Assembly (NCBI GenBank): GCA_905178155.1
Contig: CAJINV010000013.1
Coordinates: 1,326,392 to 1,390,391 of the forward strand
Length of the DNA: 64,000 nucleotides
Origin: Amoebophrya sp. A120
Lineage: Eukaryota > Sar > Dinophyceae > Syndiniales > Amoebophryaceae
Direction: 5' to 3'
Below the pieces are notes generated by a model. It was not told the DNA's origin and ran no database searches. It saw nothing but the letters and a program-made list of their open reading frames with translations. The translations under genes were made by a program, and so were the position numbers. Within the stretch, counting starts at the first letter, position 1. Each line of letters starts with the position of its first letter. Positions 1 through 12,622 of the stretch are shown here, piece after piece.

Positions 1-3000
1 GGGCCCCAGTGCGCCTCGTCCCTTTAGGAACAAACAACGTCGGTCCAGAGTAGAAGCAAAGTAATGACGTCGTCCCTCTCACTGACAGCGCCACCGCAGC
101 ACGGGTCACCGCGTAGCCCCGCCAAGGAGTTAGATAAACGGCCTCGGATAGCAATAGCTTAGTAAGAGTAAAAAAGAAAGTCTAGAAACCGGGCCAATAA
201 GTATAGACATAGCGCATAGATTAGTTATACACTCCACCCGCGCCCGCCGTGGTCGTGACCTTCGTGCCGTGATCGAGCGACGCGACAAGGGCCTGCGTTT
301 TTCTTAGGGACGAGGGCGCAGGACATGTCAGTGAGGGGAACCCGTGGGCTTGTCCTTATCGATCTTTTGTCGTTCCCCTGGTTATTCCTTTGATTTCACC
401 CATGCTATCTTTCTTTGTGCATCAGCACAGCCAGCGTGCACGAGAACAACGCCCCTCTTAACGACGTCGGATGTGGACGCGCCTACACGCTCGACAGAAG
501 GACTTCCGCCAACGACGGGGGAGGGTCAGCCGAGGATCGACGACGGGGGAGCTTTCTGTACTACGTCGGAGCGGGCGCCGTTTTTATAATATCATCGTGT
601 TGCACTACTTCATGTCGACGGTGGAGGGATAGGGAGTCCTCCACTGCGGGCTTCAGCCGACAGGTAACTCTGTTGCTTCGCCCTCACAACCATTTCCATT
701 CGACACAGTAGTGGCTCACTTCTTCTCGTCGAACAGGCGTGGCGTCTGGGCACTCCGGGCACGGGCCCTAGCGGACACCAATCGCCTAGTGGTCACCAAC
801 CGGCTGTGGTCAGCGCCACAAATCCAAACTTTGCGCCCCGAGCTCTCTCGCTGTGGTTTGACACGCATCACGGTGTAGCAGCTAGTATGTTGTGTCGTCT
901 CTCCACCGGGAAACTACGACACCAAGTGAAGACGTACAGCTGGCAGATACAACTACCGCGGAACCAGCGAGCCACTACAATCAAGCGGCCAGCGACACCA
1001 TGGGGGCGTTTGCAGTACAGACTCGGGGACGGGCCTTGAGCGGAGAAAAGGAGATCTTCATGGGTCGTGGCACTGAAGTCCTAGGTTTTGTACACCTGGC
1101 AGGGCTATTTGTCCACGATATAAAAAGACCGTCGGTACGCACGCGCGTAGAAAAAAAAAAGGGTTTAGGGTCATACCTACAAGCAGCGCCACGCTTCCAA
1201 AAGAGGAAGAAGTTTTCGTACAAAAAGCTAGTGCGTAATATGAGGATGATACAATAGACAGGGTTTAGGAAAAAAAGTCTGTGCTCAGACTTGGCGCGCT
1301 AGTTCGACTGTTACTTCACTACAAGACCACTTTTGGTGGCCCGCCCTGCATACACGCATCGGGAAGCAATAGTCTTATTAGTGTAGTGCTATGGTGGAGG
1401 GTTTAACTGCTATGCGGTGCCCGAGTCTGTCGAGCGCAAGTAGTTGTACTTGGCACAAGTTTTAGGTGCTACACTACTCGCCACACCGCACCCGTACCCG
1501 TACCCGTAAAAACCTATCCCCAGCTCGGCTAGTCGTCCTCAGAAACATGTCCTATGGTTAGCTTAAGAAAGAGAGTAGCTTAGTAGTTAGAAGCTGACTA
1601 TAGCGGTGTCCTTCTCCTCCTCTTATATGAATTAAGAATGTCGCGTACTGCTGTCGCGAGTCACAAATAAAAGTGTTTAGTTTTTCGCTACTCTCGCGCA
1701 GCTAGAAGCACAATTACCCACGTAGCTATTTCGCGATGGGATTTTTTTTGAACTTTACCCCGGCCCTCATAGTTCGTACTGCTGATGGTGAGACACAACA
1801 AAGGCCAGCCAGTTTCGCACTTTTGATGGTGCGGGCAAGGTTGGCTGCCAGTGCAGCCAGGCTCATCGTGGGCTCCGTCTTATTCTGTTTGCTGTTTCGC
1901 AGACAAAACGGAAACGAAATGAGGTGGCAAGTTCTACAGCAATATATCGAAGCACTGATGTATGATGACATTGAAAGGCCACTTGCGATAACATATCAAT
2001 CGCGCGAGATCAACAGTGAGGCACCGTGCAAGGAAATCTAAACTCTCTTGGCCCTACTGATTTCGGTGGCCAAGTGAAATTCCGAAGAGGGGCGAGCGGC
2101 AAAAACGGGATATGTGCAAGCCAGAGCGGCTCGCGAATGAACGGTCTCAGCACTGGCCGTGAAAGACGTGTTTGTTCATCTTCGCATACGGAATATTGAT
2201 ATTTCCGCTCTTCGTAGCGCTCCTGTACATGATGCTGATCATGGTGTTGAAATGCAACACAAGTCTGGAGATGATCTAAAGCTGCCTGACAGATCGCGAT
2301 CCCGGTCTTCTACGTTCAACATGTAAGCACTGTATCAGCGGTATTCTGCAAAGAAAATATCCGATTCGTAGAGTGCCGAATTCGTCTTATGAAGCTCGGT
2401 CTGTGGTATTCGGTGATCGATCGAAAGGCATCAAGCTGGAAATTATGTTGGCATGCAGGGTTGCAGCTTCGACTAACTTTAACGAGCCTTAAATTCTGTG
2501 TATCGTAGGTATAGCCAGGCACTTTCGAACAAGATCAGAAGTAACGAAAATCGATCTGCCGATCTTCTCACTGGCTCTCACAACAGGAAGCTACTGCAGC
2601 TCTGATCATGATTCGTCTGCCGGAAAAGCGCGAACACAATTCGGTAAAAATGATTCTTGATTGCTTGAAGTCGAAATGCATCGCTTTCATCACTCAGATG
2701 ACAAAATCATGAAAAAGTCGAACAAAGATCCTCCCTTGCTATTTACCACCTCGATGTATGGAGATCACGTTCAATTGCCAACTTCGCTCCTCGCTGTGTC
2801 TGTGGAGGCTTCATCTCAATGTTCAATTATCGGTACTGCTGTTGTGCACCCGGCGAGCATCCTCTTTTTTTCGTTGAAAAAAAGCTCTCTGTGACACCCC
2901 TCCCAACACCAGAGTGCACTATTTGCGACCTTACCAACGCTGTTGTCAGCGAAGTAAGTAATAACATAGAATTTCGCGTAGCACCGAAAAATCGATAATA

Positions 3001-3164
3001 AAACCTGCACTGTCCACCTCATTCTACAAGAAGGTAACAATAAGTTTTATTTCCGAAGCAAGTACTTCCTGTCCACGTCCAGCTTCTTCTGGTTCTGGCT
3101 ATTGAAGTAAAAATAACTTCTTCTCAAGAAAGTTTTCATCTCCGCAAGAACGACCGATCCAACC
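1..3164. other. Intergenic region without a recognisable gene
   Basis: Only short unsupported open frames are present, none with a recognisable domain or splice support. A three-unit CCCGTA run lies near 1491-1508. A degenerate repeat at about 1955-2460 is listed separately. Poly-A and poly-T tracts are scattered through the region. Nothing else could be assigned. Confidence 0.5.
1955..2460 (+). repeat. Diverged ~500-bp direct repeat, copy 1
   Basis: This stretch aligns by eye in the same orientation with about 5100-5625. Shared blocks include GATGACATTGAA, GTGCAAGGAAAT versus GTGCAAAGAAAT, GATATGTGCAAG, TGGCCGTGAAAGA, CTGATCATGGTGTTGAAAT, AGATCGCGATCCC and TCGGTGATCGATCGAAAGG. In translation both copies keep fragments such as GLS-T/S-GRER, DHGVE and NIDI, but stops and frame shifts interrupt them. 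They may be remnants of a duplicated gene or of an old mobile element. The two copies bracket the gene at 3165-4454. The homology is seen directly; the origin is inferred. Confidence 0.8.
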
Positions 3165-4454
3165 ATGCCTCGTCTTGTCGCGGTTCTTCCGGTGGTCATG
3201 TTTTCCATTTGCCGGCTCTCGCTGGTGCTCGCCACGCCACCTGGAGGAAGCAGGATTCGGGCGGCGTCAGCGCCGGGCACCGCCTCGAATAAGTGGCACG
3301 GTACTAGGCACCCCCGAAGCAGGAGCACTCCGAGGAGTAGCGCCGGGGAGTACGAAAAGTTTTTGCAAAGTCTCTCGGAACAGGAACTGAACGTGGAGTT
3401 TATAAACGTGGTTTTTTCGCTGTCCGGCGAGGGTGAGGAAGGCGATCGATCCGAAAGGAACCGGGGCGGCACTACCACTTTTCTGGATGGTCTGTCTGTC
3501 GACGATCTATTGGGACCGACGCTGGCGGCGAAGCGTCAAGAGATCGAAGCCGCGGGCCGCAAAGTATCCTCCAGTTTTCCCGGTTTCGACGTACCCGCCA
3601 AACACGATTCGCCGCTTTTTCAGCGGGTTTTTCACGCGTTCCTCAAAAATGAGGACCTCCAGACCGGAGCTTCCACAGCTGCAGGCACTCGTGCGCAACG
3701 CGATGACGTACTGAAACGGGCAGCACTCTTCGGCGAATTCAAAGAAAGGACGAAGAGTGGACCGTATGAAGGGACGAAATTGTTTAAGTTTTGGACAGAA
3801 TTCATTGCTACGCGGCTCGCGCCAAGGATGGACGCGAAAAACTGGAGCAATGGATATATCACTTTCCCGGACCCGCTGCATCGTATTCGTCGTAACTGGG
3901 ATCAAGCGGACTACGAAGCCCGTAAGAGAACGAAAGCACTGATTTGGTCATCCGGGGCTGCTCAAGTTGGTACGTAGTTCTGTGGGATCATGCCATCTCT
4001 GTGTGGATCTGTTCCAGTACACAAAATGCAAATCGCGGACCGCAGTAGTTGATTTTGATTTGTCATGCAGAAACTATAGTCGCGCGAACTTTGTTTGTGT
4101 ACGTACGCAGAAGTACTTGCTTTGACAACTTGCGTAGAGCTGGATGACCGCGGTTTTCCGTGCACACACGTTCCTCCAGACGACGGAGCGCGATTTTTTA
4201 GTGTGGACTATAGTTGGCGGAAGGAGAACACGCAACAACTAGCTGCTTCCCAACACGCAACAACAGAACCCGACCCATTGCAGGCTCCCCCCCCACCCGG
4301 CCCGTTGGAACGTTATAATGACGATGACGAGCCCGACTGGTACGGGATAAGGTGTGACTTTGTGTACAACGTGTCTGCAAAGAATCCTCGGGCGCAACTG
4401 GAGTCAGTCTCGATCAGGCGAGATGGAGACTCGCTTATCTTTTGGCTTAAGTAG
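3165..4454 (+). CDS. Predicted secreted protein, orphan
   Basis: Two exons, 3165-3969 and 4111-4454, are joined by a 141-bp GT-AG intron (GTACGT...ACGCAG). Both sides are phase 1, giving 382 residues. The first ~23 residues are a basic start followed by a hydrophobic run ending LVLATPPGG, a good signal peptide, so secretion or endomembrane entry is likely. The mature part is charged, with an acidic patch (YNDDDEPDWYG) near the C-terminus and a proline run (APPPPGP). I recognise no catalytic motif or family. The start is the first ATG of the long frame, preceded by TCCAACC. Long diverged direct repeats lie on both sides. The exon model is fairly sure; the function is unknown. Confidence 0.7.
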
Positions 4455-5811
4455 CGCACACGCAGTTTTTGTTTTAATGTCATCGCGGCGCTTGAACAGC
4501 GTGAATGTAGTGCGTCAGATTGTATGAATTTAGGGCTGCTTCATCAATTGTTTCCGGGAACAAGAAGCCGCGTTCCGCCATGTTGTTTTGAGCAGTGCGT
4601 GTGATGGTTTTTCGGAAGCGGGCTCTAGGTGCATATTGTTTTGAGGTCTCTTTGATGAGTATAAAGATGGTCCTCGTGCTGATCCCCATTGCATTGTCGT
4701 TGGCCGTTCGACCACTTTGCAGGGTTTCTTTGGCGGCGCTTTAGATTTTTCATTTGCTTTTTTGCCCTTTCAGTTGCAATATGAATGTACAATGTAGTAC
4801 ACAACTTTTGCATTATGTACGAGGCGGTACTTCTAGCAGTAAGTAGAAGTACACAACAAAATAGAAATACCACTTGGATATACCTCCAGACGCACACGAG
4901 TCGCGATGTGCGTAAGTACTGCACACTACTCGTGATGTGAGTAAGTACTGGCTCGTTGCCATGTGCGAAAAGCATAGAACATTTACCGTTTATCTGTCTT
5001 GTACGGTGAACTTATAGATGAAACTTAATACCCTGTGCCGCGAATGGAGAGCATAGCGGAGTGTTTCCAGCATACGCTCGTCCCTCGTCCTCCAGCACTC
5101 GTACTGATGTACGATGACATTGAAGGGCCGCCTGCAATGACAAGGAAACCGCTCGAGCTGAACGGTTACCGTGCAAAGAAATATGAACTTCATTGGCACG
5201 ACTGATTTTGGTCGTCAAGTGGAATTTTGACAAGCGGGGAGCGGCAAAAACGTGATATGTGCAAGGCAAGGCGGCTTGCTAATGGATGGTCTCAGCAGTG
5301 GCCGTGAAAGAAGCGTCGTGGTTGTTCATCGCATAAGGAATACGAATATTGATATCCCCGCTCCTTGTAGTGCATCTGTACATGATGAGCCTGATCATGG
5401 TGTTGAAATACAACACCGCTCGGGAATTACTGCACCCATTTGAAGATCTAAAACTGCACAGATCGCGATCCCGCTTTTCTAGGTTCAACAATAGATGGCT
5501 CGCAGAACAAGTGCCGGCCCAGTGCGTGGCTGAGCGTGCAGAAAATATCGAGTTTCGTAGAAAAATGCCGGATTTGTTCGGTCTTTGGTACTCGGTGATC
5601 GATCGAAAGGCGCGCAGGAGATTATGCCGTGCAGCGGCGCAGTGTGCCGGATGAACTCTAAACTCGGTGTAGTTATGTAGCTATATAATTTCTTTTGTAC
5701 AAGGTGGAAATGACATACTAAACTTGCGCCCACAACCACATCTAGATTTAAGTGCAGAAGAATTGCCGCTCAGTAAAAATCGAAGAGAGACATTGGATTG
5801 TTTGTAGGCGG
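4455..5811. other. Intergenic spacer carrying the second repeat copy
   Basis: No gene is supported here. The stretch holds the second copy of the diverged ~500-bp repeat at about 5100-5625. A short open frame at 5349-5654 ends in an Arg-rich tail and overlaps that repeat. I treat it as repeat-derived. Confidence 0.5.
5100..5625 (+). repeat. Diverged ~500-bp direct repeat, copy 2
   Basis: Same orientation and order of blocks as 1955-2460, about 3.15 kb apart, with many substitutions and small indels. This copy keeps a slightly longer open frame, from MICARQGG to RSGITAPI (5252-5443). Residues corresponding to GLS-GRER and DHGVE-QH-SG recur in copy 1. It is either a decayed tandem gene duplicate or a dispersed repeat family. 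Confidence 0.8.
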
Positions 5812-8800
5812 ATGATGTCGTTCCGCGCGTTTGGTACACAAAGACGAATTGCTCGACGGGGGAAGTTTGCTTCCGTGTGCTGTCTGATTTTCGGCCAGAT
5901 TTTCTTTCCTCCGGCCGCTCACTTTTATTTGCACCACCTTGCAACTGCATGGAAGAGTAAAACCAGCGGCGAGAATGAACAGGAGCCAGATGTGCAGGAA
6001 ATCACGTCCAGGCAGAGCAAGTTTTTGCGGAACAGCCTGCTGCTCACACTGCCGACGACAGCGTCGCGACATCTTCCGCCAAGGCCCATGGCACAAGCGC
6101 TGGTGGGCCAGCCGACCGGGAGAGAAGCGCAGGAAAACGATGCGACAGGGGCGCGGTCTCCGGATCACAAGGAGGAGGAAGTGGGAGAACTCCAGCATGA
6201 AATCGGAACCTCGACAAACTTGAAAAATTCGATCGCCAGACGTCCTCGCCGGCGGAGCCCAAAGTTTTACGACATCCAATCGCGAAGAAGCAAGTGGGCG
6301 AGCGCTATGCGCCCGTTGCTGTTGCAGAGGATTCGGGGCTACATGGAGATCACGCCAGAAGTCTACAATGTGGTGCCCCGGAGCAGAACCAGCGACGAAG
6401 CCATTCGGTTGACAGATCACGTGCCGATTGGGAAATGTGTATCCAAGGTGTGGAAGTGGACTCGGTTGGAGCTGGACCTGCCAAAAGTTTTCACTGCCAG
6501 CGACATTCTGGAACTTGCCCGGCCGGATATGCTAGGAACGTATCTATACGGCTCTTGGATAGCTCTCTTTCATCTGTACCTAGAAGTGTCTTAGCGTTTC
6601 CGTCGCCACCTACAAGGGGAGTCAGGCGCTGTAAAGAGGAGGAACGCTGCGAAATAATAGTAGACAAAGTTCTGCTCCTGCCTTTGTGGTTTTGATGACC
6701 AAGAAGTTGATTTGTGGGTTCCCGGGGCAGTTAGATAGAATGACTGTTCGGTCTTGGTCTGAAATTTGGCACGAGATCGAGTCGAAGCAACTCCTGTCTT
6801 GTCGTACTTCGGGACTACAGTGCGATCGGGAACGAACAGTACAGAATCGCATATATCGAAAGAGCTCTTTTCATTCCAAATCCTGACCCCAGCCGGCCGG
6901 AGACGGAGCACGAGGTCGTGCGCGAAGAGCTGGTGTATCAGGCCGAGAAGTGCAAGCGGGGGTACGGCCGCATGTTCCTTCTCGAGGTCCAGGCGTTCCA
7001 GAACCGCACCCAGCAAGTGGACATGCTGCAGCGGAGCCACGTGTTGACGCAACAGAAGTTCTTTCTCTGCGTGCCGCTGTCTTGCGGCGAGGCCGGAATT
7101 CTGGAGGTCGCCGGGTTGGAAATGCTGTTTGCGGCGTTGCAGCTGCGGTACCTGTCGTCGGACTACTTCGAGATTGCTGAGGAAGATGATGTCGTCGAAA
7201 CTGACCACTCGCAACAAAGAACGCCCTCTGGGACAGGTTTTTCCACCCCTGCTGCAGGACTTTCTCGACGACCGTCGTCGGGACCTCCGGGAGATGATTT
7301 CGACTACATGCTGACAGAAGCCGAGGATCTTCTACTTTCATCACAAAATTATACCACTATTCAGAAGGAATTTTTCCTTTCGGTGGAAATTTTACAGGAG
7401 CCGTCAAACATGGGCAGAATCGTCGAGCTCGCCACGGAGCTGCGGAAGCGGTTTTACGTGAAACGAGCGGAAGCAGTGGTAGTGGTATCGAGACGAGCGA
7501 GCACAACTTCCACGGACAGGATATTATTTGGTCCTGACACGGTTGGAGGAGGTACGGGTGGCGTTGAAAGAACCCGAGCAGCAGCTTCAAGTTCTGCACA
7601 GCATACCATCTCCTGGGTCACGTCGGAGTCCTCGCATCTCGCAAGAAACGTAAACGGCCGCTTTTGCGTCGAGGAGAACTCGTTCGTGAAGGACACAATT
7701 TCATCCACTGAAAGCAGTGGTTTCTATAATGATTCTGCAACCTCCACTTCTAACGGAACTCCTGCAGCATCTTCCGACCATATCATGGCACCGCCTGACG
7801 GAACGTTTGCAGTTCGCCAGGCACTGTTCAAAAATCTCCCCGGCAACTTCTTCCAAGCGAGTGCCCGGGCGCTCGACGCGGGTTCAGTGGTTTCCTACGA
7901 TCAGGGGGAAGTGTTTCGGAATCTGGAGTTACCGCCTGAGGATGAACTAATTCTGGTCCCTGCGGAAACATCGACTACGGTAGAGAGAAGTGGGGCATTT
8001 GGTACAGCTGGTAGAGATCATGATCATCTAGACGACCACGACATCACGCCTTCCTCTTCTCGCGTTGATTTTGCGTTTGCTGCTGTGTACAAGAAGACAG
8101 GGGGACGCCAGAAAGAAGTCCTCGATGTTGAAAAACCATCGGGTGGCAGAGGCATTGCTGGAGAAGACGAGTCTGCTGCAACTTTCGTGCCTAGAAGCAC
8201 CCCCGAAGAGCAAGTCGATAACATCAAGCAGGCGACTCTAACAACAAAAGCATCTTCAGTTGGAACGACATACTACAGGCAGCACAAGGTCGCAAAAATC
8301 CGCAACGCGACGCACTGGCACCACGACCCGCCGGCGCAGTGCTCCGGCTTCCACGCGATTTCGAATTTCAACTGTCTGCGGGAAGAGGCGGACTTCTTTG
8401 CGGATGGTCGGACAACATTCGCTCGCCCACCGACAGATCCTATGTTGATGTTGCCTCCGGGGCAACGAGAAGAGCAGGAACGATTTTTACGGCAAGAATC
8501 AATAAGCGGACAGCGCAGGGAAGAAATCACAAAACCTTCGCAAACACGACATCAAAGTAGAACCTCCAAGCTGTTTGCCATCGTTCACGTGTCCGATCTC
8601 GTATCGCACAGTTATGACCATCGCTGGACGAAGCAGCGATCGAGACATCGGATCTTTCCCTCACGACGACACGACAAGAAGGACGAGGCGTCCAAAAAAG
8701 CGAACAGTGAAGGTTCCGACGACTATAGCGACTACTACCGGCGGCACGACCTCGCGGACGAAGATACGATCGTGGAAGAGGATTCGTTTTCGGATGTCGA

Positions 8801-11395
8801 TTTCTGGAAGAACAACCAGAAAGCGCTAGATTTTATGGAGGACGAGTGTCAGAAAAGGCTAACTACCAAAGCCTCCGTCCAACAAGAATCCGCGACAGGC
8901 AAGGATGGGCAGCTGCGGGAGAAAAACCTCAAGGTGGCAAAGGAACTACAAAAGGACGTCGATGGTGAACACCTTGCGAACTCGAAGATATCATCGGCAA
9001 GTAGACCTCTCCGCTGCATAGACCGCATTCTGGCTATTCCGAAGAACACAGTCCCCGGGCTCCACTACGACGCGTTTGTTGAAAGAGGTGATAAAAATTC
9101 GAAGATGAGCTCCGTTCTACCGCCGCGGAATACAATTGCAGCTCCCACTGCGACCACTTCTGCCGATTCTTCCCCTCTGAAACAGCTGCTACAAGACACG
9201 TACCAAGTCATTATCCGTCAGGACTGGGACCTGCGAACTGACATTTTCCAGCACCTGCACGACTCGCACTACTGGGTGAATTTTGTCTCAAATCAAACGG
9301 CGTACGCGGTGAACATGATTTGCGACCAGTTTAAACTGTTTGTCCTTCTGCAGTTAGCGCAAGAGTACACGGCGGTTCTGACCTTGGACTCTGACTACCT
9401 GATCGTGCAGCCCTACCGGGTTCTGGAGTTTTTTGCGTTTTTGGGCAAAGACGAAAATGAGAATTTGGCGTTTATGACGCCGGAGGGGCCGCTCCACGTG
9501 TCGATGATATCGTGAGGAAAAATCCCCCCTCCCCATACCAAAAAGGGACACTGCTGAAAATTTGCGATGCTGATTTGTGGCCACAGATCGTCTCTGTATT
9601 GCAAGAAGGCCAAGCCAGAGACTCCGCCGCATTTTGCAGGCGGTTTCTGATGCTATGGGGCCTACAGAGTACACATTTGCCATGCTACGCGCCTACGTCA
9701 AAACCCTCCTACTTAGGCTTGGCATGGGCCTGCAGTCCTCTACTGCAAGACAGACCTGATTTGTGTGCCCAAGTCCAGCATTAGAAACTTCCTCTTGATA
9801 TGGGGAGGGGGGATTTCTCCTCTCAGTAGATGATGGCCGCGAGTCACGTCACGTGGCGGGCGGACCTGGCGGTGCAGGAAGCGTGGCGGAGGATCGTTTT
9901 GCGTGTGTTCGATATGCACAGCGGCACGGAACTGTTTCCACCGGCGTATGTGAAGGAACATCAGGCACTTCTTCTAGCGAGCAACAAAAATGAAAGGGGC
10001 GAACAGGAGCTAGCAGCGGAAAGCGAAGTCGTCCCTTCGCGAAGTAGCAATAGTGGCAGAAATGATGTAGAGCGGCGGGAAAAGAACGAAATGCAGAGCA
10101 CGCACTCGTCGACGCCGTTGAGGTCTTGGACGGAAAGCTACGGTCTGACGGAGTACAGGGCGCTGCAGAGAATTGCCGGACGCAGATGGAAAGCCTGGTA
10201 TAAGGAACGACAAGGGCAGCTTTTGAAGGCAGCACCAGTTCTTGGAACCGGACAGGACCTGCAGGCGGAGGAAGGCAATGATTCCCAAAAGAGCAACTAT
10301 GAGAAAAGTAGCACTACATCAACAAGTATCCAACACCACGAGCCTCCAGCAAAAATTACATTTGGCTCGTTCAGAAACTTTTGGGGCAAAGATTTCTTCC
10401 TACACAATTTGTTCGGCGTCACACCGCCGCAAATCGGCACCATTGCGTATCCGAACGCATTAGCCGCGGCTAGCACCGAAGCTGTCGTGAAAAAGCAGCT
10501 GCTCCCGATCTTCGACAGGACTGATTCAGATGATTCTACTGCGAAAGACGATCTAGCTCTACCGACTGCGGCAGGTGCTCCTCGAAAATTCAATCCGGAG
10601 GAGCTTTTCGACTACCAACATAGAAGAAAGCCATCAGGAATTATATCGACGCCCGAACACCAGGAGTTGAGCATGCTACAAGAAGAATATGCCGGAAGAC
10701 CTTCTGCATCCAAGTCGAAGCGGGTGCTGCACAGTCACGAGCACAGCGGGGTGACAGATACTGCAGAAAGTGGCGGCACTGGTAGAATTGTCGTGCGTGG
10801 ACAACATCCAACATCGACTAGCAGTGGTACAACACCAAGTCCGGATGGAAGCAAAATACAAGCCACTGCTGCAAAATCTTCGAACATTTTATTTTCTCCA
10901 AAACCGGACCTGCCCCCGAAGTTCTTCGCGCGGATCGGTCACACCCCTCACCCCGTGCCCCGGACGCACATTGGGTTCCAAACGATCAACGGGCAGAACC
11001 TGTACGGTGTGCGAACGGTCGGCGGGCAGGGGGTGACAGGATATTTGCTTGGGTTCGTCCTGCCGAATTGGGAAAGGAGGTTTGAGATGCTGGAAGAATG
11101 GAAAGACGAGGGTGGTAGAAATATTAAAGCGAAACAAGAACATGATCTCCGTGAAGACCACGCGGAACATGAGTCGGCTCCAACAAATAGAAGCAAGTCC
11201 TCGCCCACGTCGACAAGCTTTCGCCTGCGACTGCTCCCCATGTGCCGTTGGGCCTACATGGTTCAGATGGAACACGACGAGTTTCATTGCGACGGGGACC
11301 TGGGACCCCCGGTTCTCGTGCACAAGCCGGACCAGGGGCTGGCGCTGTACATGCGGAAGTGGGCGCGGTTGCGCCAGTGCAAGGTGGGGGAGTAG
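5812..11395 (+). CDS. Large putative type II membrane glycosyltransferase
   Basis: Modelled as exons 5812-6540, 6774-9508 and 9835-11395 (about 1,674 residues). The start is the ATG pair at 5812/5815; an in-frame ATG at 5752 is possible. Residues ~18-40 (ASVCCLIFGQIFFPPAAHFYL) form one hydrophobic segment after a basic stub, as in Golgi type II enzymes. Near residue 1115 the sequence LTLDSDYLIVQPY matches the DxD metal/nucleotide-sugar site of GT-A glycosyltransferases. The middle is low-complexity and acidic. Intron 2 is a family B introner whose removal in the GATGA duplication restores S-M-M-A-A. Intron 1 is poorly defined: both sides are open and frames match at an ACG repeat (6538/6771), but I could not confirm termini. 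Acceptor sugar and exact GT family are unknown. Confidence 0.55.
9508..9828. mobile_element. Introner, family B (intron 2 of glycosyltransferase gene)
   Basis: Terminal inverted repeats read GAGGAAAAATCCCCCCTCCC at the left and GGGAGGGGGGATTTCTCCTC at the right. The element begins TATCG and ends GTA. It is flanked by the 5-bp duplication GATGA (9503-9507 and 9829-9833; six bases if T is counted). Junction spacing is 326 bp. No GT-AG pair is available within the duplication; AT-AG is the nearest option. Removal keeps the frame. Confidence 0.9.
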
Positions 11396-11944
11396 ACGGA
11401 ACCTCAGACCTCATCTGCACAGTGGTTGCTTTTTCGCAGAGCAACGCTTCCTCCTGCGCAACGATTCCTCCTAATACATAGGGTATGCCGGGTGTGTGTA
11501 GCATTGAGCTGCAGTGTGGTAGCATGTAGATGTGGCCGCCTGGTGAAGCTTGTCGGTGCTCATGCCGCAGCCGCTGTGATGTGACCGAAATAATGCAGGA
11601 TCCGATTGGGCGGAAAAATTAGATAAAGGACCTGAAATTTTCTCTGTGGCTTCAATAGTTGGTGACAGATTGTTGTCTCAGTCATTTGCCTGAAAAGCAG
11701 AGTTCGCTGTGCCGGTGCTTGCAAGGATTGGATGTGGTGGTCCCCCAGTTCATTTTTTTTGGTTCTAACGGAACAGGAACGGATAGCATTTTTTGTGTGC
11801 TATCAAGAACTAGCGCCTTTTTTGCGGCTGTTTTTTTTCGCACGCATTGTTCATTATCTCATTTTTCTTATCATTTCACGCAATTTTTCTAGTCGGCACT
11901 ACGAACCATTGACGTGACAAAGCACACGAACAAGGGACATAAAA
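11396..11944. other. Intergenic spacer
   Basis: This 549-bp spacer has T-rich stretches just upstream of the next start codon. No open frame or motif is worth reporting. Confidence 0.5.
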
Positions 11945-12622
11945 ATGTGCGCGCCCGAGGAAAAGAACGCTAGCACTTCTACCGACGAACAGTCCCCGGA
12001 TTTTTCCGCCACCTCGTCGTCGTCGCTGATTCCGGTGTTCGGCTACGGCTCCAATAACCTCGAGCAGGTGGGGCAGCGGGTCCAGGCAACGGATTTGCAG
12101 CTCCGGGCGGCGAAAGCCATCCTGCCAAGGTACCAGCGAAAGTTCGTTTGTCACTCGAACCGGTGGGGCGGGGGAATCGCCACGGTGGTGGAAAATCGTA
12201 GCCAGACTGCGGGGACATCAAGGACCTACTGTCGCGGCTCTGTGATTTGGTTGTCGCGAGAGGAGCTGGAAAGGCTCGACAAGTGGGAGGACGTCGTCAG
12301 TGAAGATCCGAAAAACAGTACTCGCATGTACCGGCGCGAGGAGCTGGAGGTGGAGATAATTATAGGAGAATCTGTGGCCGCTCCACCCGCTCCACCCACG
12401 TCTGGGTCGTCTCATTGCAGCAGCTCACAAGGTGTAGGTGATGCCGGCAAGAGCAAGTCTTTATGCGGTAGTGTACCGCTAGAAAGGGTGAAAACAGTGG
12501 CAGCGCAGGTGTACGTGAAAAATGTAGACACGCCGGAGAATTTGCCGAGTCCGGCGTACCTGACTGCCTGCGTGCGGAATCTCGCGTATTTCTGGAGCGA
12601 GTACGAAATGGAACGAGTATAG
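11945..12622 (+). CDS. Gamma-glutamylcyclotransferase-like protein
   Basis: A single exon of 225 residues. Residues ~30-37 (VFGYGSNN) match the YGSN substrate loop of the GGCT/ChaC/AIG2 fold. LDKWEDV places a glutamate at about residue 115, where the family has its catalytic Glu. The C-terminal pattern (AAQVYVKN, then PSPAYLTACVRN) matches the family's last strand and PS-x-x-YL segment. Members release 5-oxoproline from gamma-glutamyl amino acids, glutathione or gamma-glutamylamines; which substrate applies here cannot be told. No signal peptide is seen, so it is probably cytosolic. A low-complexity insert (APPAPPTSG...) interrupts the fold around residues 140-160. The start ATG at 11945 follows AAAA. 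It lies in the same orientation as its neighbours, 0.5 kb after the glycosyltransferase gene. Confidence 0.82.
   Translation: MCAPEEKNASTSTDEQSPDFSATSSSSLIPVFGYGSNNLEQVGQRVQATDLQLRAAKAILPRYQRKFVCHSNRWGGGIATVVENRSQTAGTSRTYCRGSVIWLSREELERLDKWEDVVSEDPKNSTRMYRREELEVEIIIGESVAAPPAPPTSGSSHCSSSQGVGDAGKSKSLCGSVPLERVKTVAAQVYVKNVDTPENLPSPAYLTACVRNLAYFWSEYEMERV

Noticed and set aside
1491-1508. CCCGTA triplet repeat resembling telomere sequence
   Set aside because: Only three units, internal, and not a telomere motif I know for this group.
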